Origin: an uncultured Mucilaginibacter sp.
Lineage (GTDB): Bacteria; Bacteroidota; Bacteroidia; Sphingobacteriales; Sphingobacteriaceae
Assembly: GCA_903864275.1 (NCBI GenBank)
Contig: CAIPFE010000048.1
Span: 1-35,096, forward strand
Length of the DNA stretch: 35,096 nt
Reading direction: 5' to 3'
Position 1 is the first letter of the stretch. Each line of letters begins with the position of its first letter. Below, piece by piece: positions 1 to 7,917 of the stretch. A program made the translations under genes and the position numbers. Below the pieces are notes generated by a model. It was not told where the DNA came from. It saw nothing but the letters and a program-made list of their open reading frames with translations, and did no database searches.

Positions 1-1
1 C

Positions 2-133
2 AAATATAATGAACAGGAAATCAAAGACATACAACACAAAATCAATAGTAGACCAAGAAAAAAACTGCTATACAACAATCCCAAACATGTTTTTTACACT
101 AACTTAGACAATATTGTTGCATTGGTGAGTTGA
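2..133 (+). CDS. IS30-like transposase, C-terminal fragment (cut by window edge)
   Basis: An open frame enters from the left edge and ends at TGA 131-133, giving 43 codons. The peptide contains INSRPRKKLLYNNPKHVF, which resembles the end of the IS30-type DDE transposase domain (the conserved N-x-RPRK-x-L-x-x-x-P-x-x-VF motif). In such proteins this segment lies just after the catalytic glutamate. The catalytic residues are outside the window, so it cannot be judged whether the transposase is intact. It is too short for a standard ORF caller. It places an insertion sequence directly left of tRNA-Glu. The right terminal inverted repeat should lie between 134 and 288, but I could not identify it. 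Confidence 0.65.
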   Translation, partial: KYNEQEIKDIQHKINSRPRKKLLYNNPKHVFYTNLDNIVALVS

Positions 134-223
134 ATCTACCATCTCTATATTTTTCAAACTTTATTTTTAATTTCTCTTTAAACCTATATCTTTGCAATCC
201 CAAAATAGGGGTTTAAGCCAAAG

Positions 224-265
224 GTTTAAAGTCCGAAGTCGTACGCCGACTTTTAGACTTTGAAC
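224..265. repeat. Imperfect hairpin just upstream of tRNA-Glu
   Basis: GTTTAAAGTC (224-233) pairs with GACTTTGAAC (256-265) with one G-T wobble. Inside it AAGTCG (236-241) pairs with CGACTT (247-252). AAGCC/GGCT arms outside this may extend the stem. There is no long T run on either side, so it is not a clear terminator. It could be a repeat-type hairpin, an IS end, or a processing site 5' of the tRNA. Confidence 0.45.
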
Positions 266-288
266 TCAAGACTTAAGGCTCAGAAAAA

Positions 289-363
289 GGCCCGTTCGTC
301 TAGGGGTTAGGACGTAAGATTTTCATTCTTGAAACAGGGGTTCGATTCCCCTACGGGCTACCA
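289..363 (+). tRNA. tRNA-Glu, anticodon UUC
   Basis: This is a complete 75-base tRNA with encoded CCA at 361-363. The acceptor arm is GGCCCGT with ACGGGCT (G1-U72 wobble). The D arm contains GTTAGGAC. The anticodon stem is TAAGA/TCTTG around a 7-base loop (320-326) with anticodon TTC at 322-324. The T arm is AGGGG-TTCGATT-CCCCT. The 3' half also serves, on the other strand, as the last codons and stop of the serine recombinase, which marks this gene as the attachment site. A strong terminator follows at once. A degenerate copy of the gene from the D arm onward lies at 33766-33832. Confidence 0.97.
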
Positions 364-1888
364 GAGGGGAAAGGTTATCAAAAGATAGCTTTTCCCCTTT
401 TTTTATGCCTCGTAACTGCCTGTTAATCTGCAATATAAGTTCAAGTGGCTCGCTAAGGCGCGGGGTTCGATGTTCTTTTCCGTCAAAACACAGGTTTTTA
501 GGGTACATCGAACCAATGATTTTACGTTTTACTATAATGCTGGCAGACTTGTAACGCAGCTGTATATTAGCATATTTTTCAATAACGACATCTAATAAGC
601 CCTCTACAGTTTTCATGCTCTCCGCCTTGTTAGGCATGTCTGCAAGCTTCGCTTCCAGCATCCTTAAAGCTTCGCTACATTCCGATTTAATCGCCTTGAA
701 GTCCTCCGCATCAATATCCTCCATCATAAAGCGCTTACGGGCATTCGAAAGTATCCTTTCCTGTTCTTCGATCTGTTCGGCTATAATTTTGCGGCCGTCT
801 GATCCGTTTTTAAGTTCCGATTGGAAAACATCCATCACCACTTGTTTGTAGAAATCGCCAATACCGGGTTCAAGCTGAAACTTCAGTATCTCGTTCTCAA
901 AGTACTCATTAACAGTTGCAGCCTTAAAACGGCATTTGCAGTTTCCGGTGCAATGGTAATAATGAAAATAATTACCATGCCTGCCCCTCGAAGCGCTACC
1001 GGTAAGCATCCTGTGGCAATCAGGACACTCTAAAAAGCCCCGTAGTGGTAACATATCTGTCGAGACAAACTTCGTTGCCACTTTTCTTTTATTGCCGTTC
1101 AATACGTCCTGAACCTCGTAAAACAAAACCTCGGTAATGATCGGCTCATGCTGTCCTTTTACGAACTGTATTTCTTCATCCTCATAAGGAGGAACGACAA
1201 TGGTGCCGCAATAGATAGGATTACGAATGATCTTCCAAAAGTTATTTCTTCCGCATTTTAATCCTTTACTATAAACCATCTTACGTACCTGCTCGGCATT
1301 ATATTTCCCTGTTGCCAGTTCGCTGAATACCAACTGCATCAAGCCTGCTTCCGGCTGCTTAGGAGCGATATACTTTCTGCCGTCAGGATGGGAAAGGTTC
1401 TGGTAACCCTTTGGTGCGGATGAAACGCAACGCCCGGCTTTCCTTGCCCTGCGCATCCCGGTTAAGGTGTTTAATGCCCGCCTGGTATTTTCTGATTCCG
1501 GTACGGCTAAGTAAACGGCAAGCATAACAGTACTTTCAGGTATTTTAAAATCAATCGGCTGGTCAATGGCCATTGCCTGTACATTAACATTACGTAATAT
1601 GCCAATCATTTGATATGCAAATTCTATGTTTCTGCTGAACCTGTCCCACTTAATAAACAGCACATTTTCCTGGTCTTTCTTCTTCCGGTTCTTTAGTATC
1701 GTCAATAGCTTTTGCCATTCAGGGCGGTTAAAGTTTTTGGCGGAGTAGTCCTCCCTGAATATCCCCTTGACTTCGATATTATTTTGCTCGCAGTGGCGCA
1801 ATAAACGGTCCTCCTGCTCCGGTAAGGAGTAGCCCTTTCTTTTTTGTTCATCAGTGCTGACACGCACGTATAAGTAGGCAGAATTCAT
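323..1888 (-). CDS. Large serine recombinase (integrase) ending inside tRNA-Glu
   Basis: The 521-residue protein has a resolvase-type catalytic domain (about 1-150) with catalytic Ser11 in YVRVSTDEQ and the conserved arginine segment KWDRFSRN. A recombinase DNA-binding domain follows (about 160-270), then a zinc ribbon (about 287-325, cysteines in ECPDC and CTGNCKC) and a coiled coil (about 365-430). This is the usual plan of large serine integrases. The last residues, VARRGIEPLFQE, are encoded by the complement of the tRNA-Glu 3' half, and the TGA stop (323-325) is the complement of anticodon-loop bases 35-37. About a dozen residues before this are encoded by the tRNA terminator. The natural C-terminus may therefore depend on where the element is integrated. 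A small gene lies 23 bp upstream on the same strand, so the two are probably co-transcribed. Catalytic residues look intact. Confidence 0.93.
   Translation of the reverse strand: MNSAYLYVRVSTDEQKRKGYSLPEQEDRLLRHCEQNNIEVKGIFREDYSAKNFNRPEWQKLLTILKNRKKKDQENVLFIKWDRFSRNIEFAYQMIGILRNVNVQAMAIDQPIDFKIPESTVMLAVYLAVPESENTRRALNTLTGMRRARKAGRCVSSAPKGYQNLSHPDGRKYIAPKQPEAGLMQLVFSELATGKYNAEQVRKMVYSKGLKCGRNNFWKIIRNPIYCGTIVVPPYEDEEIQFVKGQHEPIITEVLFYEVQDVLNGNKRKVATKFVSTDMLPLRGFLECPDCHRMLTGSASRGRHGNYFHYYHCTGNCKCRFKAATVNEYFENEILKFQLEPGIGDFYKQVVMDVFQSELKNGSDGRKIIAEQIEEQERILSNARKRFMMEDIDAEDFKAIKSECSEALRMLEAKLADMPNKAESMKTVEGLLDVVIEKYANIQLRYKSASIIVKRKIIGSMYPKNLCFDGKEHRTPRLSEPLELILQINRQLRGIKKGEKLSFDNLSPLVARRGIEPLFQE
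366..404 (+). terminator. Rho-independent terminator of tRNA-Glu
   Basis: A 14-bp stem (366-379 with 384-397, two G-U wobbles), an AAAA loop and seven T (398-404) begin three bases after the CCA end. The hairpin lies inside the recombinase reading frame on the opposite strand, so it also encodes part of that protein's C-terminal tail. Confidence 0.9.
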
Positions 1889-1911
1889 AATGTGTGATTT
1901 TAAGCGAACGG

Positions 1912-2094
1912 TTATTTTTCATCTCCGTCCTGATTGTTAATGTATTGATTAACAGTTAATTTAGCTAAAATATATAAGAAATCCAAAATTTCAGATGCTT
2001 TTTTTTCATCAATTTCTATCCCTTTTCCCCTGAAATATTTAATAGCCATCTCCGGCGTTATTTTTCTTTTTTCAGTCAGGTCTTTCTCTGCCAT
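1912..2094 (-). CDS. Small helical protein upstream of the recombinase
   Basis: This 60-residue protein begins MAEKDLTEKRKITPEMAIKY and continues with FRGKGIEIDEKKASEILDFLYILAKLTV. It has no signal peptide or metal-binding motif and is predicted mostly helical. It is 23 bp upstream of the recombinase on the same strand, so it is likely in one operon with it. From memory, similar small proteins accompany integrases in Bacteroidota, but I know no assigned function. A recombination directionality factor is one possible role, inferred only from size and position. Confidence 0.6.
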   Translation of the reverse strand: MAEKDLTEKRKITPEMAIKYFRGKGIEIDEKKASEILDFLYILAKLTVNQYINNQDGDEK

Positions 2095-2234
2095 ATCCTT
2101 GCGCTTTTAGCGCAATACTGGCGTTTAATAGGAAAACCGTTTGACAAGTTTCCAATGTTGTTATTTAAATAATCCGTTTTTCGGGATCTGTACAGTCCTA
2201 CTCATTGCACTATGTAAACAACCGGCAGCAGCAA

Positions 2235-2321
2235 GCAGGAAAATTGTCAAGGGCGATGGCAGTCAGCTAAAGAAACAATCAAAATCTGCCGTCGTTTATG
2301 CACCCTTGACTGTTTTCCTGC
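2235..2321. repeat. Long imperfect palindrome (19-bp arms)
   Basis: The left arm at 2235-2253 (GCAGGAAAATTGTCAAGGG) and right arm at 2303-2321 match as inverted repeats at 17 of 19 positions. The 49-bp interior adds GGCAG/CTGCC and GA/TC pairs, so a long cruciform or RNA stem could form. It lies in the non-coding spacer between the recombinase operon and the XRE gene, where an attachment arm, transfer origin or small non-autonomous element could sit. No coding role is seen. Confidence 0.6.
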
Positions 2322-2373
2322 GGTGCTAATTTTGTGGCACGTTGTGCAGTGAGTTCTTCTCAATTTGGGCAAC

Positions 2374-2615
2374 GGGCAAATCTATTGCGCAGCTTTAGTT
2401 TTGCTGTGGGAAAGCGAGGCTGGCGGCGAATGAACGTAGTGGCACACGTGGTGTAATGAGCCGCCTGCCGCAGCTTTATGGGCTTGACGAACTATCTGTT
2501 AACCAATCTATCTGGGCAAATCTGCGCGCAGCGCCAGTTTTGTGTTTGGGAAGCGAGGCTGGCAGAGAATGAATATAGCGGAACGCGTGATGTAATGAAC
2601 TGCCTGCCGCAGCTT
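2374..2615. repeat. Tandem pair of about 100-bp direct repeats, each a palindrome
   Basis: Copy A (2374-2476) and copy B (2514-2615) are roughly 80 percent alike by eye and start 140 bp apart. Each can fold into a stem-loop (about 2411-2477 and 2540-2616). The inner stem is GGCTGGCGGC/GCCGCCTGCC in A and GGCTGGCAG/CTGCCTGCC in B. One base pair differs as G-C versus A-T with both arms changed, which suggests selection for the fold. The loop sequences also contain short dyads (CACACGTGGTG; AACGCGTGAT). The position between the recombinase operon and its possible regulator fits DNA sites used by the mobile element. Confidence 0.7.
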
Positions 2616-2628
2616 CTTCCATCACCCA

Positions 2629-3057
2629 TTATATATCTTCCAATTTATTCTTCAATTCTGCATTAATTTGCCTGATTGCTTCATTATCCCTTTCCAGTTC
2701 ATATTGACGAAATAAGCAGTGGTTTAATTCAGCCTGTAAGGCCAGTGCTGTATTCCCAAGGGAAACGATATGAAAAAGCTGTTGTGGTGGCAATTCTTTT
2801 AGGACCCCGCTTTTCTTAAAATTCGATATTTCATCCATTGCGAATTTAATCAGCGAGTGTTCCCGACCCTCGGTATAGATAAACAGCTCCGCATCTATAT
2901 TATACAGTTTTGAAACTCTCAGGGCAATATCGGCTGTAACATCTGCCAGCGATGCTTCCATTTCCTTGTAAGCCATTTCTTCCATTTGTAAAGCCTTAGC
3001 CACCTGTTCCTGGGTAAAACCTTTTGCTTTACGGGCTACATATAATATCTTATTCAT
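2629..3057 (-). CDS. XRE-like helix-turn-helix protein with helical C-terminus
   Basis: This is a 142-residue protein. Residues 1-60 resemble a cro/C1-type helix-turn-helix (ARKAKGFTQEQVAKALQ, then a second helix pair ending near YNIDAEL). Residues 65-142 are predicted helical, with a possible coiled coil at the end (ELERDNEAIRQINAELKNKL). This architecture is common among element-borne regulators in Bacteroidota. It is divergent from the second XRE gene (162 bp between starts), so the shared spacer is a likely operator region. Targets are not known; control of the recombinase genes is inferred from position. Confidence 0.72.
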   Translation of the reverse strand: MNKILYVARKAKGFTQEQVAKALQMEEMAYKEMEASLADVTADIALRVSKLYNIDAELFIYTEGREHSLIKFAMDEISNFKKSGVLKELPPQQLFHIVSLGNTALALQAELNHCLFRQYELERDNEAIRQINAELKNKLEDI

Positions 3058-3219
3058 CCTAATCTTATTAATGTTTCTACAGCTTTATCTTTACTAAACT
3101 ATTTCGATAGCTGTATATACAAATTAAGGCAGGGAGATTGCGGTACGAAACCCAAAGGATTGGTATTTTACTCACGAAAGCGTTATTTTTACAAGGAATA
3201 AAATTTGTATTTTTGAGAT

Positions 3220-3642
3220 ATGGAAACATCTGCTAAACCATCAAACACCCATATTGGGCGTAAAATAAGTCGCATAAGGGAATTACGCGGCATCAAACAG
3301 GAACACCTTGCATCCGAATTAGGCGTAAGCCAGCAGACGGTTTCGCGTATGGAACAAGCAGAAACTATTGAAGATGATGTGCTGGAAAAAGTTGCCGGCA
3401 TATTAGGTGTATCTTCTGAAGCTATTAAAAATTATAGCGACGAAGCTGTGATCTATAATATCCAAAATAATTACGAGGGTGCTAATACCGGACCAGGAAC
3501 ATTAGGCCAATATTTAAATTATAATACCTGCACGTTTAACCCAATTGATAAGTTGGTTGAACTTTTCGAAGAAAATAAAAAGTTATACGAACGTCTGGTT
3601 CAAGCTGAAAAGGAAAAAAACGAATTGCTTAAGGGTAAATAG
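3220..3642 (+). CDS. XRE-family transcriptional regulator
   Basis: The 140-residue protein has an N-terminal HTH_3 domain at about 12-68 (GRKISRIRELRGIKQEHLAS, then SQQTVSRMEQ as recognition helix). A linker follows, then NPIDKLVELFEENKKLYERL with a short coiled coil likely used for dimerisation. This composition is frequent in Bacteroidota. A TANNTTTG-like box (TATTTTTG, 3208-3215) lies only 5 bp before the ATG, so transcription from it would give a leaderless message; a better promoter was not found. The gene is divergent from the XRE-like gene at 2629-3057. Confidence 0.82.
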   Translation: METSAKPSNTHIGRKISRIRELRGIKQEHLASELGVSQQTVSRMEQAETIEDDVLEKVAGILGVSSEAIKNYSDEAVIYNIQNNYEGANTGPGTLGQYLNYNTCTFNPIDKLVELFEENKKLYERLVQAEKEKNELLKGK

Positions 3643-3749
3643 ACAACTTCTTTTAAATAAGAACTTTAAAGAAATAGCCATCCCAATTGCCACTGCAAGT
3701 TCGGCTTTTTCTAAATCATCCACTTCTTTCATACGGCAGCCATTAAACA

Positions 3750-3809
3750 TGTTCATCAAGAACTTGTTCATTCAGAATTTATTCACTGTGAACTAGTTCG
3801 TTGCGAACC
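3750..3809. repeat. Array I: four degenerate 15-bp repeat units
   Basis: Units at 3750-3764, 3765-3779, 3780-3794 and 3795-3809 share a TTC...GAA core (for example TATTCACTGTGAACT and TGTTCATTCAGAATT). They belong to the same family as the larger array at 4311-4460 when put in the same register. No reading frame runs through both arrays without stops, so DNA or RNA function is more likely than protein. Confidence 0.65.
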
Positions 3810-3905
3810 GCGAATTCCAAACTGATTCTTTGGAAACCTGGCGATAACGCTAATTGAAAATAAAAAGGCATTATAATTTAGAAAAACAGGATCTGCCTTT
3901 AAAAA

Positions 3906-4020
3906 GGGAGTGAGTTGCGAACTCCCGCTATCCCTTACTCTTTCACCGTAGGAACGGAGGTGAAAGTGTAAGGCAAGATTGTGAGTGGCTGACAAAAAAA
4001 GAGCAGAGCGGTTTTTTGTC
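3906..4020. repeat. Cluster of three strong hairpins
   Basis: GGGAGT/ACTCCC arms lie at 3906-3926. A longer stem at 3933-3973 pairs CCTTAC-TC-TTTCACC with GGTGAAA-GT-GTAAGG (13 pairs, 2-base internal mismatch). GACAAAAAA/TTTTTTGTC is perfect at 3991-4020. The last resembles a terminator without GC clamp. Three independent hairpins in 115 bp suggest a structured RNA or a replication/transfer site. No match to a known RNA family was recognised. Confidence 0.6.
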
Positions 4021-4310
4021 GGACACGAACACATCTTGCACGTATAAAAACCAAAAGAGAACTTTGGAACTAGTTCTGCTTTTTCTTTCGCCAGCAAAAT
4101 GAACTTGTTCTCTCCAAAACAAAATGCAGACCTCCAAAAGAAATCAAGATTAAATATAGAAAAAAAAATTTGCATTTCATAATAGTATCTTGCTCCTTAC
4201 CGCGATTGATAAGCGTTCTGCATTTAGCCAATGATTTTTCGAATGGTTTTTGCCTGTAATTCGTTAGGCGGGTATGTTTTTTTATTTATTAAAATGAGAG
4301 CGAGTTCCCT

Positions 4311-4460
4311 GTGAACAAGTTCACGGTGAACCTATTCGCTTTTTGAAGTTATTCGGTGAGAACTTATCCAGTGAGAACTTATTCAGTGAGAACTTATTCA
4401 GTGAGAACTTATTCAGTGAGAACTTATTCAGTGAGAACTTATTCAGTGAGAACTGGTGCT
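4311..4460. repeat. Array II: ten 15-bp tandem units (iteron-like)
   Basis: Ten units run without gaps from 4311 to 4460. Five (4371-4445) are identical, GTGAGAACTTATTCA, with diverged units on the left (GTGAACAAGTTCACG, GTGAACCTATTCGCT) and GTGAGAACTGGTGCT on the right. The leftmost units form overlapping GTGAAC/GTTCAC palindromes, as expected for protein-binding half-sites. Identical centre and decayed edges indicate recent expansion or homogenisation. A 95-codon minus-strand frame (4321-4608) crosses the array and would read it as repeats of NKFSL, but it has weak support as a gene. Confidence 0.85.
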
Positions 4461-4476
4461 GAACGCACCAGTTCTC
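4448..4476. repeat. Perfect 12-bp inverted repeat closing array II
   Basis: GAGAACTGGTGC (4448-4459), loop TGAAC, GCACCAGTTCTC (4465-4476). The left arm is also the last repeat unit, so the array ends in a hairpin. There is no T run after it. Confidence 0.85.
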
Positions 4477-4711
4477 CGAGTAGGGAACGCGTATGAGGCA
4501 ACGGGTATTTGGAAGATAATTGGAAGTTGCATTTTTTTTATGCCCCTTTCCTGTGGTGGAATTTGAGTGAATAGGAACACTTTTCTCAGAGACGATTTGC
4601 GATGCCATAATATTGAATTTTATGGCGCAAAAGTGAAAGTGTTTAGGTTATTTATTTGACAACTTAAATATATTGGTAGTACGATTGGTAACGTATGGCC
4701 GAAAAGCTAAG

Positions 4712-6366
4712 TTAAGCTGTATGTGAAGTCTGATTAAATCTATCAATAATGCTAAGTATTTTCCTCGTATCATCTTTGAAAACCCCCACAACTCCATTTT
4801 GATTAATATCTGTATATGGGCGGTCAAATAGCATTTCCTTTGACAAGGAACCATTTATGGTTAGAAAGTTTATAAGAGTATCAATGAAATTTATTTGCTG
4901 GGCATTTATGCCTTCTCGATTTATGAAATCTGCAAATAGAGCTTTTGCCGCTTTAGCATCGAGGCTAATTACAGTACGTATAAATTGAGTTAAATCCTTA
5001 TCGCCTAAAACCTCGTCTAAGTGTTTTGCCGCATCGGGATCTTCTGTAAATAAAAGTTGCTTCAATTGCTCAAGTTCTTCAGAAGATATTGGTTCATTAT
5101 TTTTGATCTTACTAATAGCAATATAATTGGCGTGCTTGCGTATGAATGATGCGACACGCTGATTGTAAGTTTCCAGGCCAACAATTGATCCAATAATATC
5201 AACTTCCTCTATCTCTCCCGTTAATTCATCAGCAAAATCCGTATAAAACTTAACTTGACTATCCTTTTCTATAAACTTCATCAAGGCACGCATTTCTTCG
5301 CGCAAATTTTCAAGCCGATGAACGGTGACATTTTTCCAGTATGTCTCAGAAATAACGCTTTGTAAAAACTCTTTCTTGACAGCTACTTGCGGATTGCTGG
5401 TTTGCTTAAGTAATGCAGTTGCCGCATTTTTTACCAAAACTATAAATCCTGCTAATTGTCTGTCATCGTTTAAATACACATCAATTAGGCGGTAAATTAC
5501 TGAATCAAATTTCCTGGCGTCAAAATCGGAATCTGCGCTCATTACCAATGGTTCTATATGCAGTTGTAAACTGCGTACCTTATCTTCGGATAGGTTATTC
5601 CAATAGTGCCGGTCTGAAAACTCCTCTAACAGTCTTAGATGTGGTCGATTAACAAAGCTCTCAGAATTTAGGCTTAATATATCAGTTTGTAATTTATCCA
5701 AGAGGACTGGCCGATATTGGCTTAATTCATCATCTTCAATAAGTGGCTCAAGTGTTACAACAAGTTTTATTTTTAACAGAAAGATGCGTTGAGTTAGTTA
5801 TACTTGTCGCACTTGGTTCGATACCAGCTGGGTTTTCACCAAAAAACTCAAGGTTACCGCAGTAATCAAAAATTAAAAAATTTTGCTTGTCTTTACCAAT
5901 GCCAAAAACATCTGGGCAAAGACGCGTACCACGCCCGACCATTTGCCAATAATTTGCACTCGACTTAACTGATTTAAAAAAACAAATTTAATAATTCCGG
6001 TACATCAATGCCTGTATAAAGCATATCAACGGACACCACAATTTGCAGTAATTTATCTGCTTGTTTAAAAAGGTCAATAGCATGTTTTGCCTTATCGGAT
6101 GAATGTGTTATTACTTTTAAATAATGCCCCTTTAACATAGGGTACATACTATTGAAGCAGGCTTCAATAAATTTAGCATGGTTTTGGTTTTTAGCGAAAA
6201 TTATGGTTTTACCAATAGTATTAACATTGTTTACTTTTAAACCATTATCCATTAAAAGTTTTAAAACCTTATTTACAGTATTTTCATTAAACAGCCACTC
6301 GTTTAATGCTGAAGAATCAATTTCATCAGGCATATAATTATAGCGCACGTTAAAGGGAAACAGGGG
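4712..6366 (-). pseudogene. hsdR: Decayed type I restriction subunit HsdR, C-terminal half
   Basis: Three reading-frame pieces on the minus strand form one protein. The first (about 6366 to 5977) has helicase segments KTIIFAKNQNHAKFIE and VSVDMLYTGIDVPELL. The second (to about 5800) has MVGRGTRLCPD, helicase motif VI, and FDYCGNLEFF. The third (to 4712) ends with QINFIDTLINFLTINGS and LFDRPYTD, typical of the EcoEI-type HsdR C-terminal domain. Frame is lost in the A run at 5976-5982 and at a 4-bp duplication (AGTTAGTT, 5792-5799). The endonuclease and first helicase domain are missing, and no hsdM or hsdS is present. The 5' break lies at about 6357-6372, next to the GMC gene stop, and marks a recombination junction. 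It cannot make active restriction enzyme. Confidence 0.88.
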
Positions 6367-6372
6367 TTAAAA

Positions 6373-7908
6373 TTAAACAACCTCTTTTATTTTTTCCTTT
6401 AAATGATCAGCGAGCCGAATTGTTAACGCGGTTAGTGTAAGCGTAGGGTTTGGTGCCGCGGCGGTTGCATAGCAGGAAGCACCTGCAATGTAAAAATTGG
6501 CAACGCCATGTACTTTACAGTTGGCGTCAACAACGCCTTTTTTAGGGTCTTCTGCCATACGCGTGGTGCCCATGTGATGCCAGCCGCCACCAGTGAACGA
6601 TGGCCATGTATCGTCGTTATCATCCTGCAGGTAGTCCATCAGGCGCACTCTGCCGACTCCGGTTATACCTAATTGCTCGCCAATAATTTTGTAAATGCCA
6701 CGCAGGGAGTGCTTCTCCAATGGAGTAAGCTCCCAGTGCAGCATTGCCCTTGGAACACCTAAGGCATCTTTTTCGGTATCTAAAGTGACACGGCTATTAG
6801 GGTTTGGCGCTTGCTCTACCCGGGTAAATAACTGGTACGAACTATGACCTTCTTTTTTCATTCCTTCTTTCTCAAGTTTGTCTAACTTGGCAAAGTTCTT
6901 TTTAGTGACCGCGGTATCAGCTGTCCATATATCGATGAAAGCGGGTTGCCTACGCGCTATTTCTAAAGGGATAAGCGAGGCAGTTCCGTTTAGTATCTTA
7001 TGTTTACGCTGCATTTCTTCGCTAATAGCCAATTCAGCGCGGGCTTTGGTAATCCCCCATTCCCAGTGATAAAGTTTTAGCACTTCCGGCTTAGTGAGCC
7101 ATAACTCAGCCGATTTTATCTCGAGGTGTTCCATAAAATAACGACCAACGTTATCGTTTTGGTTACCCAATCCCTTCGGCATCTGTTTATTTGAAGCCAG
7201 CAGCAAGCGCGCGTTCTGAATAGAACAGCAGGCCAAAATAAACTGCTTAGCCCTAACTGTGTGCTGCTTACCGGCGAGATTTTTTACGGTCACTTCTTTT
7301 ATGGCTGATGCATTTTCGTTTGCTGTAATATCGGTAACGTTTGCGTAAGTATACAAATGGATATTGGGCGCTTTTACAATTGTGTCGCGGTACTTGGCAC
7401 CAAAACGGGTGGGTGGACTAAACTGCCACATTTTATTAAAAACAGCATCGCCATCAAAGGGTAGCGACTTTAAATCGGGGTCTTTTTTCTGCCAGTATTT
7501 TACATCATACTCATAAGGGCCAAGGTCAAGATTTTTGTGGGCACGTGCATAATAAAGGTCGAGGTCTTCCCGTTTAATCGGCCACCCGCTGTGCGGCACC
7601 CAATCCCGTTCTTTAAAATCTATTGGGTCGAATGTGGAGCAAAAGCCCGACCAATGCCCTGTTGTGCCACCAAAATAATGCAGCCTCGCCGAATCCAGCG
7701 GATAATATTTTTGGCCGGTTGTTTTACCTTTGTAAAGTTCCTGCATTTGTTTCTCATACTCAAAGCCGCCACCTTCAAGCAATATAACTCTGTAAGGTGT
7801 ATTCAGCCACTCAAGCGCCATGCTTATACCTGCCGCACCTGAGCCAACTATACAGATATCACCTTCTATGATGCTGTTGTTGTCAATTTGTCTCGCGTCG
7901 ATATGCAT
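6373..7908 (-). CDS. GMC-family FAD-dependent oxidoreductase
   Basis: The 511-residue flavoprotein has a Rossmann FAD-binding motif GSGAAG at 22-27 and LLEGGG after the second strand. The mid-domain segment HYFGGTTGHWSG is typical of GMC enzymes. The C-terminal GMC domain has the catalytic pair in GGGWHHMGTTRM and AAAPNPTLTLTALTIRLADHL. Family members oxidise sugar or polyol hydroxyls; those paired with a small Tat subunit are often gluconate 2-dehydrogenase-like or glucoside 3-dehydrogenase-like. It is the last gene of a four-gene operon and lies 9 bp after the small subunit. The substrate is unknown; operon partners suggest an amino sugar or its glycoside. It has no signal peptide, so export with the Tat-bearing partner is possible. 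Confidence 0.9.
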   Translation of the reverse strand: MHIDARQIDNNSIIEGDICIVGSGAAGISMALEWLNTPYRVILLEGGGFEYEKQMQELYKGKTTGQKYYPLDSARLHYFGGTTGHWSGFCSTFDPIDFKERDWVPHSGWPIKREDLDLYYARAHKNLDLGPYEYDVKYWQKKDPDLKSLPFDGDAVFNKMWQFSPPTRFGAKYRDTIVKAPNIHLYTYANVTDITANENASAIKEVTVKNLAGKQHTVRAKQFILACCSIQNARLLLASNKQMPKGLGNQNDNVGRYFMEHLEIKSAELWLTKPEVLKLYHWEWGITKARAELAISEEMQRKHKILNGTASLIPLEIARRQPAFIDIWTADTAVTKKNFAKLDKLEKEGMKKEGHSSYQLFTRVEQAPNPNSRVTLDTEKDALGVPRAMLHWELTPLEKHSLRGIYKIIGEQLGITGVGRVRLMDYLQDDNDDTWPSFTGGGWHHMGTTRMAEDPKKGVVDANCKVHGVANFYIAGASCYATAAAPNPTLTLTALTIRLADHLKEKIKEVV

Positions 7909-7917
7909 GGCCGTTTA

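Noticed and set aside
2374..2616. Integron attC sites
   Set aside because: The palindromes lack the conserved GTTRRRY/RYYYAAC ends and no integron-type tyrosine integrase is present.
3906..4120. Retron non-coding RNA
   Set aside because: No reverse transcriptase gene is nearby and the typical branching G context was not found.
3783..4175. 130-codon minus-strand frame
   Set aside because: It crosses array I and the hairpin cluster, has unusual residue content and matches no family. A second overlapping frame is just as open.
4311..4460. CRISPR array
   Set aside because: The units are 15 bp with no spacers and no cas genes are present.
4321..4608. 95-codon minus-strand frame that reads array II as repeats of NKFSL
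   Set aside because: A 15-bp repeat leaves any frame open. The non-repeat part has no recognisable domain and no clear ribosome site, and the repeat family continues outside the frame with stops.
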